From: Thermodesulfovibrionales bacterium
Lineage (GTDB): Bacteria > Nitrospirota > Thermodesulfovibrionia > Thermodesulfovibrionales > Dissulfurispiraceae
Direction: 5' to 3'
DNA: 57,563 bases
Assembly: GCA_030017995.1 (NCBI GenBank)
Contig: JASEGS010000007.1
Span: forward strand, 1 to 57,563
Shown here: positions 44,913 to 53,008 of the stretch, in pieces
How positions within the stretch are numbered: position 1 is the first letter of the stretch
How the letters are laid out: every line of letters begins with the position of its first letter
Notes under the pieces: model-generated
Told to the model about the DNA's origin: nothing
Databases searched by the model: none
The model's input: the letters and a program-made list of their open reading frames with translations, nothing else
Made by a program: the position numbers and the translations under genes

Positions 44913-47561
44913 TCACTTCATAAAATATCTGATCGCGAATTTTCTCGTTTCCTCTGCTGCGAAGAGTAAAATTGCAAACGGTATCAGGACAAACCACATC
45001 TGAGCTGCAATCGGAGATGTCGCGAATATCGCATTTCCCCATGGGTGATAGACGATAAATAATTGCAATGCAATTTCAAACGCTATTCCGGCGAATATAA
45101 GCTTGTTTGAGAAAAACCCGATGCTGAAAACGGACTCTCTGAATGAGCGGCATGCAAGGACATTGGCTATCTGCGTGATGATTATCGCATTTAGACATGC
45201 AGTAGTCGCCTGCATATAAAGGATATTGTTTGAAGACAGCATCTCGCCCCATTTCCAACCTCCGGAGTTCAGGACATAAAAGAATCCGAACAAACCCGCT
45301 GCTGCCTCGATGGGACCTAAGAATAAGTATGCGCGGCTTAATAATTTGAAGTTTAAAAGCCTTTCTTTCGGGTCTCTCGGAGGCTGTTTCATAAGTCCGG
45401 CTGTCGGCTTTTCCGCTCCGAGAGCAAGCGCAGGGAGCATATCGGTTCCGAGGTCAACCGCAAGTATCTGCATGATCGTCAGCGGCAGTGGAATCTTGAA
45501 AAGAACATAGGCAAGATAAGGCACAATCTCGGGGATATTCGATGAAAATATATAGCTTATAAATTTCCTTATATTCTCATAGACAGTCCTTCCTTCCTCT
45601 ATTGCATTCACAATTGTGGCAAAATTGTCATCGAGCAAAATCATGTCAGCCGTCTCTTTCGCTACATCCGTTCCTGCAATGCCCATTGCTATGCCTATAT
45701 CGGCCTTCTTTAAGGCTGGCGCGTCGTTCACGCCGTCGCCTGTAACCGCAACCCTTTCCCCTTCTTCCTTGAGGATTGATACGACGCGCATCTTATGCTT
45801 GGGCGTCATCCTCGCAAATATGATTTCCTTTTCGGAAAGCTTTTTCCTGAGTTCCCTGTCGCTCATTTTTATAAAATCGTGTCCTTCGATTACAATCGGA
45901 TTTTCTTTAACGAGACCTATCTCTCTTGCGATGGCTGCTGCTGTCCTGCTTCCGTCTCCTGTTATCATGATTATCCTTATTCCTGCTTCGCGGCATTTTT
46001 TTATGGCATTAGGCACTTCAGGCCTCGGCGGGTCTTCGAGCCCGATCAGACCTAAAAATACCATATCCTTTTCAGGTTCTGAATTATGCATTTCGAGTTC
46101 TGAATATGCAAATGAAAGAACCCTTAGCTCTTTGTCCATCGCCGAATGATAGGCATTCGTAATTTCCTCTTTCAGTTTTTCATCAATAGGAATCTTCCTG
46201 TAATTTACCCCGTTAGAAAGCTCATTTCTAACGGGGTGCATCAGGACATATTTGCACAATGGAAGCAAGCTTTCGAGCGCGCCTTTTGTAAAGCCTAATC
46301 TCTTGCCGTCAATAATGTTAACAGTTGTCATTCTCTTTCTCTCGGAATCGAATGGGATCTCCGATATGCGATCAGCGATTAAATCCCCAATGTTTTCCCT
46401 TGCATATTTAAGGAGAGCAGTCTCCGTAGGGTCTCCCTTGTATTGTCCTTCGATAAACTTCGTATTGTTGCATAGATAGGCTGTCTTCATTAAGAGATCG
46501 ATTGTGCTTTGTTGATTATCAAATGTCCATATTTGTTTAACCTCCATTTTGTTTTGAGTAAGGGTGCCTGTTTTATCTGTGCATATCACCGTTACGGAGC
46601 CGAGTGTTTCAACGGATGTCAAGGTCTTTATCAGAGCTTTTTTCTTAGCCATTCTTTGGCTTCCCATTGCGAGTGAGAGTGTAACAGTCGGAAGCAGTCC
46701 TTCAGGCACATTTGCTACGATGATTCCTACTGCAAAGATGAAATTTTCCCAGAAGCTCCTTCCGATGAACTGTCCGATAAAGAAAAAGATAATACCCATC
46801 ACTGCGGCTAAAAAGGCAATAACTCTGGTTGCTTTTACGATCTCTTTTTGCAAAGGACTCAACCCCGCCTCCACAGCGCTCGTGAGACGGGCAATGCGTC
46901 CGAACTCTGTCCGCATGCCTGTGGCAAAAACAACGGCCTTTCCGGAACCGCTCACAACAGCGGTTCCAGCAAAGGCAATGTTTTTACTCTCGATCAATTC
47001 TCCTAAATACGGCTCATGCTGTAACGGCACAGGCTCGGATTCTCCGGTGAGAGGCGCATTGTTGACCGTGAGATAGGTTGTTTCTATGAGTCTTGAGTCA
47101 GCAGGGACTTTATCTCCTTCGGAAAGTATTATCACATCTCCAGGAATAACCTCGCCTGCGGGGATCTCTGTCTCTTTTCCTTCCCTTATCGCTTTCACAT
47201 AAAAAGGCAGGAGGAGTTTCAACTTTCCAATCGCCCTCTCCGCCCTATATTCCTGAATGAAGGTGAATATCGCGTTGATGAATATAACTCCGATTATCGC
47301 GAGGCCGAGAGTGAGCATGCCTTCGCCGGGGTGAAGATATTCGGATAAAAGAGCCAATCCCGCGCCTATCCACAAAAGTATCGCGAGGAAATGCGTAAAT
47401 TGTTTTACGAATCTTATTGACAGGGGAGTTTTCTTTGTCTCTTTGATCTCATTATGCCCGAATTCAGAGAGCCGTTTCTGAGCCTCCTCTTCGCTCAGAC
47501 CGTTTTCGGATGTTACGAGATTTTTAAGGACTTCTTCTTTAGATAGATTATTGATCTTCAT
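44913..47561 (-). CDS. Cation-transporting P-type ATPase (P2 type)
   Basis: 882 residues. The N-terminal cation ATPase domain (G-L-S-E-E-E-A-Q-K-R-L) precedes the actuator T-G-E-S. The M4 motif is N-V-P-E-G-L-L-P, and the phosphorylated aspartate in D-K-T-G-T-L-T is residue 329. M-T-P-K-H-K and G-D-G-V-N-D-A-P-A-L-K complete the core; six C-terminal helices follow. The P-E-G-L motif fits P2 Ca2+ or Na+/K+/H+-type pumps; the ion cannot be fixed. A 29-base perfect-arm palindrome is embedded in frame near residue 442. The universal stress gene is upstream on the same strand. Confidence 0.9.
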   Translation of the reverse strand: MKINNLSKEEVLKNLVTSENGLSEEEAQKRLSEFGHNEIKETKKTPLSIRFVKQFTHFLAILLWIGAGLALLSEYLHPGEGMLTLGLAIIGVIFINAIFTFIQEYRAERAIGKLKLLLPFYVKAIREGKETEIPAGEVIPGDVIILSEGDKVPADSRLIETTYLTVNNAPLTGESEPVPLQHEPYLGELIESKNIAFAGTAVVSGSGKAVVFATGMRTEFGRIARLTSAVEAGLSPLQKEIVKATRVIAFLAAVMGIIFFFIGQFIGRSFWENFIFAVGIIVANVPEGLLPTVTLSLAMGSQRMAKKKALIKTLTSVETLGSVTVICTDKTGTLTQNKMEVKQIWTFDNQQSTIDLLMKTAYLCNNTKFIEGQYKGDPTETALLKYARENIGDLIADRISEIPFDSERKRMTTVNIIDGKRLGFTKGALESLLPLCKYVLMHPVRNELSNGVNYRKIPIDEKLKEEITNAYHSAMDKELRVLSFAYSELEMHNSEPEKDMVFLGLIGLEDPPRPEVPNAIKKCREAGIRIIMITGDGSRTAAAIAREIGLVKENPIVIEGHDFIKMSDRELRKKLSEKEIIFARMTPKHKMRVVSILKEEGERVAVTGDGVNDAPALKKADIGIAMGIAGTDVAKETADMILLDDNFATIVNAIEEGRTVYENIRKFISYIFSSNIPEIVPYLAYVLFKIPLPLTIMQILAVDLGTDMLPALALGAEKPTAGLMKQPPRDPKERLLNFKLLSRAYLFLGPIEAAAGLFGFFYVLNSGGWKWGEMLSSNNILYMQATTACLNAIIITQIANVLACRSFRESVFSIGFFSNKLIFAGIAFEIALQLFIVYHPWGNAIFATSPIAAQMWFVLIPFAILLFAAEETRKFAIRYFMK
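46208..46236. repeat. 29-bp palindrome in frame inside the P-type ATPase gene
   Basis: CCCCGTTAGAAA and TTTCTAACGGGG are exact complements around a five-base centre (GCTCA). It encodes H-P-V-R-N-E-L-S-N-G-V in the nucleotide-binding domain, where relatives have no such stretch. It seems to be a small inserted palindrome that kept the frame. Confidence 0.7.
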
Positions 47562-47576
47562 GTTTGTCTTATGTAA

Positions 47577-47711
47577 AAACAGTCATGGCACAGTATTCTC
47601 GCTCATTCTCGGAAGGCATCCGTGCCTTCCTCCGAGGTTTTCGCCAGCAAGGACATCCTGTCCTTGCCGACTGCCGAAAAAAGCCGCTCAAATACAATGC
47701 CATGACTGTTT
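47577..47711 (+). repeat. Family-2 three-stem repeat, copy B
   Basis: AAACAGTCATGGCA (47577-47590) and TGCCATGACTGTTT (47698-47711) are exact complements. The first inner hairpin is GGAAGGC-ATCCGT-GCCTTCC. The second inner stem pairs TTTTCG with CGAAAA and GCAAGGACA with TGTCCTTGC around TCC. It occupies the gap between the ATPase and the universal stress gene. Confidence 0.88.
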
Positions 47712-47719
47712 AATGCAAA

Positions 47720-48559
47720 TTATCCTTCATGTCGCGGCTTCAGTATTATAAGGTCACATGGCGTTTCCTTCAGCAGGTCCTCTACCGGATTGCCTTTTAG
47801 AACCGAAGACAGCATACTTCTTTCGCTTGCGCCCATTATTATCAGGTCATGCCTTCTTGACGCAGCCTCTATAGTTATGCTCCTCGATGTATGTCCCGGC
47901 GAAAGCCTGCCCTCGAACTCTATCTCGCATTTTTTAAGCTGCTCTATGTAATTGGATATATCTTTCGGCACTCTCTCTTCCCACTGTGCCGGAGTAAGGT
48001 GTATCTCTCCATGAAAGAACTTTGTAATGGGTTTTACGGTATGAAAGATAAAGACCTTTGAATGAAAACCTTGAGCCATCATCCCTGTAAAATACGCCCT
48101 CTCTTTTGCATGATCAATCCTCGCCTTGAGCGGAACGAGTATATCTTTCGGATGCACCCTTCCCATATGCACGACTCTCACAAGCGCGACAGAGCATGGA
48201 AGCTTTAAAGAAAGATTTCTGGCAACAGTCCCCGCGTAAAATCTCCTTTTAATATCCTCTCTCCTCGTGGATGCAAAGACTATGTTGATGCCTTCCTTCT
48301 TCACTATTTTATTTATCTCTTCTACAGGCTCTCCCGTCTCTGTTATGCTTTCGGTTTCTATATTCAGTTTCTCCGCGTCGAGGAACAATCTCTTCATCGC
48401 CTCTTCCGCCTTTTCAAAGCTCGATTTCGTAATTCCCTTTTCGGCAATAAAACAGATATATAATTTTGAGCCGCAGGCCTTTGCAAGATTTAACGCGTAT
48501 CTTGCGGCTATTTCCGAATTGAGATGTTCGTTGACCGCTGTAAGGATTTTTTTGTACAT
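47720..48559 (-). CDS. Universal stress protein, two tandem UspA domains
   Basis: 279 residues. The first Usp domain starts K-K-I-L-T-A-V-N-E-H and ends S-V-A-L-V-R; the second starts D-I-L-V-P-L-K-A and ends with I-I-M-G-A-S-E-R-S-M-L-S-S-V-L-K-G-N-P-V-E-D-L-L, including the G-x-x-x-x-V nucleotide-type loop and C-D-L-I-I-L-K-P. Tandem UspA proteins respond to energy or respiration stress. The gene is bracketed by family-2 repeats on both sides, in opposite orientations, and lies upstream of the P-type ATPase on the same strand. Confidence 0.85.
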   Translation of the reverse strand: MYKKILTAVNEHLNSEIAARYALNLAKACGSKLYICFIAEKGITKSSFEKAEEAMKRLFLDAEKLNIETESITETGEPVEEINKIVKKEGINIVFASTRREDIKRRFYAGTVARNLSLKLPCSVALVRVVHMGRVHPKDILVPLKARIDHAKERAYFTGMMAQGFHSKVFIFHTVKPITKFFHGEIHLTPAQWEERVPKDISNYIEQLKKCEIEFEGRLSPGHTSRSITIEAASRRHDLIIMGASERSMLSSVLKGNPVEDLLKETPCDLIILKPRHEG

Positions 48560-48603
48560 GTCAATTATTAATCCTCATTATTCATAAATTACAATAGCAG
48601 AGT

Positions 48604-48728
48604 GGAAAGACAAAGTTTGGAGCGACTTCGACAGCCCAAGCGTGACACGGATGTCAAAGCGGGCTGTCGTAGCTTCGGAGGAAGGCCGGATGCCTTCCGA
48701 GAATGAAGCGGAAATGCTTTGTCTTTCC
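48604..48728 (-). repeat. Family-2 three-stem repeat, copy C (inverted)
   Basis: GGAAAGACAAAG (48604-48615) and CTTTGTCTTTCC (48717-48728) are exact complements. On the reverse strand the conserved hairpin GGAAGGC-ATCC-GGCCTTCC is present. The second stem is longer than in A and B, CGACAGCCC with GGGCTGTCG, enclosing TGACA-TCCG-TGTCA. It lies between usp and nifS. Confidence 0.85.
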
Positions 48729-48773
48729 AAATAACAAAGTTTATTAATAAAATTGGTTAAACTGCCCTTTCTG

Positions 48774-49937
48774 TCAGAGCTTTTCTTTGCCATAAGGAGA
48801 AAGAGTCCTCAGTTCTTTTATAATCGGCGGCATAATTTTAATAACTTCGGAGATTTCTTCTTCTGTATTATACCTGCTCAATGAAAACCTTATTGAGCCA
48901 TGAATAGCCGTGAAAGGCACTCCCATTGCCCTCAAGACATGGCTTGGCTCAAGAGAGCCTGATGTGCAAGCGGAGCCGGATGAAGCGCATATGCCGTATT
49001 CATCGAGCCTCAGAAGTATCGCCTCTCCTTCTACGAAATCAAAGCTGATGTTCGTGGTGTTCGGCAGCCTGTGCTCCGTATCTCCGTTTATTCTTACATC
49101 AGGACAGCATTTGAGCAAGGCGCTTTCGAGTTTATCCCTCAGATCGCTTAAATATGAAGCCTCTTCTTCTATATGCTTTTTCGCGAGTTCGCAGGCTTTG
49201 CCGAGAGCGATAATTGACGCCACATTCTCCGTGCCAGCCCTTCTTCCCTTTTCCTGATGGCCTCCGATGATGTATGGATAAAATCTCGTTCCCTTTCTTA
49301 CATAAAGCGCTCCCACACCTTTTGGAGCGTGCAGCTTATGGCCGGAAATAGAGAGCATATCCACAGGAAGTTTTTTTACATCTATCGGGATCTTGCCCGC
49401 TGCCTGCACCGCGTCTGTGTGGAATACGATATTTCTCTCCCTGAGAATTCCCCCTATATCTTCTATCGGGAATATCACGCCGGTCTCGTTGTTAGCATAC
49501 ATTATCGAGACTACCGCGACATCATCATCGAGCGCCTTGCGGAATGCCTCCATATTCAGCCTGCCGAAATTGTCCACAGGAATGAAGGTCACGCGCCGGC
49601 CTTTTCTCGCAAGGTGTTTGCAAAAATTAAATACTGCAGGATGCTCGACCCTCGTTGTTATTATATGCCTCTTTTGAGGAAATGATTCGACCGCGCTCAT
49701 TATCGCAGTGTTGTCGCTCTCTGTGCCGCAGCTTGTGAATATTATCTCCTCAGGCTTCGCATTGATAAGAGCCGCGACCTTCGCTCTCGCCTCTTCCACC
49801 TTTCTGTGAAGCTGCCCTCCGAAGGTATGCATGCTCGATGGATTGCCGTAAAACTCCCTGAGATAGAGTAGCATCTCATTGAGCACATCAGGAGCTATGG
49901 CAGTGGTTGCGTTGTTATCAAGATAAATCGTTTTCAT
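48774..49937 (-). CDS. nifS: Cysteine desulfurase NifS
   Basis: 387 residues, class V PLP aminotransferase. It begins Y-L-D-N-N-A-T-T. The PLP lysine is in S-I-S-G-H-K-L-H-A-P-K-G and the sulfur-carrying cysteine in S-S-G-S-A-C-T-S-G-S-L-E-P-S-H-V-L, the NifS-group form. It supplies sulfur for Fe-S cluster assembly on NifU. Its ATG overlaps the nifU stop codon, so the two are co-translated. Codon use is richer in C/G-ending codons than in the first 40 kb, as in nifU and nifA. Confidence 0.93.
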   Translation of the reverse strand: MKTIYLDNNATTAIAPDVLNEMLLYLREFYGNPSSMHTFGGQLHRKVEEARAKVAALINAKPEEIIFTSCGTESDNTAIMSAVESFPQKRHIITTRVEHPAVFNFCKHLARKGRRVTFIPVDNFGRLNMEAFRKALDDDVAVVSIMYANNETGVIFPIEDIGGILRERNIVFHTDAVQAAGKIPIDVKKLPVDMLSISGHKLHAPKGVGALYVRKGTRFYPYIIGGHQEKGRRAGTENVASIIALGKACELAKKHIEEEASYLSDLRDKLESALLKCCPDVRINGDTEHRLPNTTNISFDFVEGEAILLRLDEYGICASSGSACTSGSLEPSHVLRAMGVPFTAIHGSIRFSLSRYNTEEEISEVIKIMPPIIKELRTLSPYGKEKL

Positions 49938-50764
49938 TCCGTCTCCACAATAATGTCTTCGCTCACAAGCTCTCTCAGCTTTTTCTGAATCCCTTCAAGG
50001 GTAATGCCGCCCATAGGGCATGAAACGCACATAGCCCTTAGCGCGACAATCACCCTGTCTCCTTCTACATCTATCAGTTCGATATCTCCGCCGTCTGCCT
50101 GAAGCGCCGGCCTTATCTCCTTTTCTATGACGTCCTGAATCAGGGCTATCTTCTGCAGGTTTGTCATTTTTTTGGGAATCCTCTGTCTTTCAACCGCGAC
50201 CTTTACCGCCCAGACATCTTTGAGTATCGCCTCTATAGCCGGTATGCACGCCCCGCATCCGCCTCCTGCCTTTGTAAAGTTCGTTACGTCTTCAACGGTT
50301 GTGAGATGGTTTTCTATCGCAGTCCTCCTGATTTTTTCCTCGGAGACCTCGAAGCATTTGCATATTATTTTTTCTTCTTCTTTCGGGGGCTTCTCGCCTT
50401 TGTAATTCGCTATAGCTGCCTCAAGCGCCTCCCTTCCCATCACAGAGCAGTGCATCTTCTCCTTTGGAAGCCCGCCAAGATATTCCGCTATATCCTGATT
50501 GCCGACCAGCATAGCCTCATCGAGAGTCTTGCCTTTTATCAATTCGGTGAGCGCGGAAGAGCTCGCTATCGCGGAGGCGCAGCCGAAAGTCTGGAATTTC
50601 GCGTCAATTATCTTTCCGGTCTCTTTGTCTATCTTGAGATAGAGCTTTAATGCGTCTCCGCAGATTAAACTACCCACTTCTCCGACCGCATCCGGATTCT
50701 CTATTTCTCCGACATTCTTAGGATGGAGGAAAAATTCCTTGACCTTTTTGGTGTACTCCCACAT
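49934..50764 (-). CDS. nifU: Fe-S cluster scaffold NifU (three-domain)
   Basis: 276 residues. The IscU-like N-terminus has its three cysteines (L-I-C-G-D, F-G-C-A-S-A-I, H-C-S-V-M). A central [2Fe-2S] domain has C-K-C and G-G-G-C-G-A-C. The C-terminal Nfu domain has M-C-V-S-C-P. This full NifU architecture is typical of nitrogen-fixing organisms and some Nitrospirota and Epsilonproteobacteria. AAAAAGGAATC precedes the ATG. The divergent nifA and a family-1 repeat lie upstream. No -24/-12 promoter was convincing. Confidence 0.94.
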   Translation of the reverse strand: MWEYTKKVKEFFLHPKNVGEIENPDAVGEVGSLICGDALKLYLKIDKETGKIIDAKFQTFGCASAIASSSALTELIKGKTLDEAMLVGNQDIAEYLGGLPKEKMHCSVMGREALEAAIANYKGEKPPKEEEKIICKCFEVSEEKIRRTAIENHLTTVEDVTNFTKAGGGCGACIPAIEAILKDVWAVKVAVERQRIPKKMTNLQKIALIQDVIEKEIRPALQADGGDIELIDVEGDRVIVALRAMCVSCPMGGITLEGIQKKLRELVSEDIIVETE

Positions 50765-50819
50765 GATTCCTTTTTATCACAAACGGATAGGAGTGTCAAA
50801 TCGCCATGATCATAACTAA

Positions 50820-51009
50820 GGCAAAGCAGGCACGGCTTCAAAGCCTCTATCAATGCGATAAGATTCTTAGATGCCTGTTTATTCTGTTTAATGCAAAGGT
50901 GATTCTGAAGCGCCTCCAAATAGCGGGAGGGTTCGGCGCTGCGGTATCGCTGATAGAGGCTTTTTCATCCATGCCTGCTTTGCCATTATAGGTGCACGGG
51001 CTACGGATT
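50820..51009 (+). repeat. Family-1 structured repeat, copy 3
   Basis: GGCAAAGCAGGCA (50820) and TGCCTGCTTTGCC (50972-50984) are exact complements, and GCCTCTATCA pairs with TGATAGAGGC. The core has ATGCGATAAGATT, TGCCTGTTTATTCTG and TTCGGCGCTG as in copies 1 and 2. TACGGATT (51002-51009) is the right end motif. It occupies most of the divergent nifU-nifA spacer, so promoters of both genes must lie beside or within it. Confidence 0.82.
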
Positions 51010-51052
51010 TGTAATTGTGGACATTTTTGTCGCGGCTCTATTAAACTGCTAT

Positions 51053-52600
51053 ATGCAGCGCAGCTACGACAAAACTCTGGAGATTACCGCGCTTTATGAG
51101 ATAAGCAAACTCCTCGGATCGTCCCTTAACATTAGGGCGAATATCGGAGGCGTGATGCGAGTGCTTTCGGAATATCTCGACATGAAAAGGGGAACCGTCG
51201 CGCTCAGGAGCAACAACGAGGTCTCGATCGTATCGGCACACGGCATGTCTCAAGAGGAGATAAAGAGGGGCAGATACAAGCTCGGCGAAGGCATTATAGG
51301 AAGGGTCGCAAAACACGGCTCTCCGATAGTCATCCCGAATATAGGAGACGAGCCTCTGTTCCTGAATAAAACCGGCTCGCGTACTGCCATTAAAAAAGAG
51401 AATATCGCATTCCTCTGCGTTCCTATAAAGTTCAAAAACGAGATACTCGGGGTTCTCAGCGTTGACAGGCTCTTCGGCTCAAAGACCATCTCCTTCGAGG
51501 AAGACCTGAGGCTACTGAAGATTATCGCTTCTCTGATCGGACAGTCCGTAAGACTGCATATAGAGATAGAAAAAGAAAGAGAGGCGTTTCTCGAAGAAAA
51601 GGAAATCCTCAAACAGCAGTTAAAGGGCAAATACAGAGTGGAAAACATGATCGGACAGTCCGACAGGATGCAAGAGGTATTTGAGGCTGTCCACAGGGTC
51701 GCGCCCTCAAAGGCCAATGTTCTCTTGCGCGGAGAGAGCGGAACAGGCAAGGAGCTTGTCGCAAAGGCCATTCATTATATGAGCGCGAGGTCAAAGGGGC
51801 CGTTCATAAAATTCAACTGCGCGTCAATCCCTGAAGGACTCCTTGAATCAGAACTTTTTGGGCACGAAAAGGGCTCCTTCACAGGGGCGACTGCTATGAG
51901 AAAAGGAAGATTCGAGCTTGCAAACGGAGGGACCATATTCCTTGATGAGATAGGAGACCTGCCTCTCTCCTTACAGCCAAAGATACTCAGGGTGTTGCAG
52001 GAAAGGGAATTTGAAAGGGTCGGAGGCGAAAAGACGATAAAGGTTGACGTGAGGCTCATTGCGGCGACAAGCAGAAATATCGAGGACTTGGTTAACAATG
52101 GAAAATTCAGGGAGGACTTATACTATCGCCTCAATGTAGTGCCTATATTTCTCCCGTCGCTCAGGGAAAGGAAGGAAGACATCCCTCAGCTATCAGAGCA
52201 TTTTCTGGAAAAATATAATAAAGAGAATAATAAATCGGTGGCAGCCGCTGCGGATGTAATGAATGTGTTTATGAGCTATGACTGGCCCGGAAATGTGCGC
52301 GAACTCGAAAATACAATAGAGAGATCGGTGGTCATGTTCCAAGGGAAGACCATAAGGTCGTCCGACCTCCCGTTGAATATAAGGGAGCAGACCATGAGAG
52401 CGAAATACCCAGTTCAGATGAAAGACGCGCTTCCTTCCGCCATAGAGGATATAGAAAAAACCAAGATCCTCGATGCCCTCAAAAGAACCGGCTGGATCCA
52501 GTCAAAGGCCGCAAAGCTACTCGGCATCACGCCACGGCAGATAGGATATAAGATGAAGAAATATAATATTCAGGAGAGCATGGTTACATTACCCTCGTAA
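51053..52600 (+). CDS. nifA: Sigma-54-dependent activator NifA
   Basis: About 515 residues. A GAF domain (about 10-160; L-Y-E-I-S-K-L-L near the start) precedes the AAA+ domain: G-E-S-G-T-G-K-E Walker A, G-S-F-T-G-A (sigma-54 contact loop, near residue 274, in place of the commoner G-A-F-T-G-A), Walker B in [10 protein letters not shown] Fis-type helix-turn-helix ends the protein. NifA activates nif promoters with sigma-54. ATG 51053 fits the family start; a GTG at 51017 is in frame but abuts the repeat. The divergent position to nifU-nifS supports the name. Confidence 0.88.
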   Translation: MQRSYDKTLEITALYEISKLLGSSLNIRANIGGVMRVLSEYLDMKRGTVALRSNNEVSIVSAHGMSQEEIKRGRYKLGEGIIGRVAKHGSPIVIPNIGDEPLFLNKTGSRTAIKKENIAFLCVPIKFKNEILGVLSVDRLFGSKTISFEEDLRLLKIIASLIGQSVRLHIEIEKEREAFLEEKEILKQQLKGKYRVENMIGQSDRMQEVFEAVHRVAPSKANVLLRGESGTGKELVAKAIHYMSARSKGPFIKFNCASIPEGLLESELFGHEKGSFTGATAMRKGRFELANGGTIFLDEIGDLPLSLQPKILRVLQEREFERVGGEKTIKVDVRLIAATSRNIEDLVNNGKFREDLYYRLNVVPIFLPSLRERKEDIPQLSEHFLEKYNKENNKSVAAAADVMNVFMSYDWPGNVRELENTIERSVVMFQGKTIRSSDLPLNIREQTMRAKYPVQMKDALPSAIEDIEKTKILDALKRTGWIQSKAAKLLGITPRQIGYKMKKYNIQESMVTLPS

Positions 52601-52632
52601 ATAGAGATATTAAACGAGAATAATCTGCTGTT

Positions 52633-52872
52633 TTAGCTGATTGATTTCTGTTTTATCTTCTTTGATGAATATTCCCTGAGTGCGGCATTTATAAGCGTCT
52701 GATACCCTGTTTTCATCTCTGTTGCGAGCTTTTTAAAAAGCAGCAGTATATCATCATCAATCCTTATGGTAGTAGCAACCTTCTTAGGTCTATAAAACCG
52801 CCCTCTTATGCCCTTAGAGAAGTCGTACTCTTTTTTTAACTCAAAATCTTCCTCACCCCTTAATTTTTTCAT
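52633..52872 (-). CDS. BrnA/CopG-like antitoxin
   Basis: 79 residues. R-P-K-K-V-A-T-T-I-R-I-D-D-D-I-L-L-L-F-K and G-Y-Q-T-L-I-N-A-A-L-R-E-Y match the BrnA ribbon-helix-helix antitoxin. BrnA normally follows brnT, binds the toxin and represses the operon. Here its start overlaps by 20 bases the end of a frame that ends in a BrnT C-terminus, the usual arrangement. Since the toxin seems to be only a fragment, this antitoxin may be an orphan. Confidence 0.8.
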   Translation of the reverse strand: MKKLRGEEDFELKKEYDFSKGIRGRFYRPKKVATTIRIDDDILLLFKKLATEMKTGYQTLINAALREYSSKKIKQKSIS

Positions 52873-53008
52873 ATTGTTCGCGCTCCTTTTTTGTAGCCTT
52901 TCTTGCCGTTATTATTCTTATGCGATCCTCGCCATCCTCCGTGAGATAGTAGAGATGTCCTATAATGATGACTGTCCCTTTTGTTGTAGCTCCTATGGTA
53001 ATCCATTC
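52853..53008 (-). pseudogene. BrnT toxin, C-terminal fragment fused to a sensor remnant
   Basis: The last 51 residues of a longer open frame (52853-53542) read W-I-T-I-G-A-T-T-K-G-T-V-I-I-I-G-H, then R-I-R-I-I-T-A-R-K-A-T-K-K-E-R-E-Q-Y-E. This is the C-terminal half of a BrnT ribonuclease toxin, including the R-I-I-S-A-R-K-A-T signature. The N-terminal half, which starts the fold and carries part of the active surface, is absent. Instead the frame joins a sensor protein's PAS region without interruption. A deletion between neighbouring genes is the simplest origin; a real fusion is less likely. Confidence 0.72.

Noticed and set aside
50765-51052. NifA upstream activator site (TGT-N10-ACA) or -24/-12 promoter in the nifU-nifA spacer
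   Set aside because: A TGT and ACA pair occurs with the wrong spacing (8 bases), and no TGGC-N-GC pair with the correct 10-base spacing was found.
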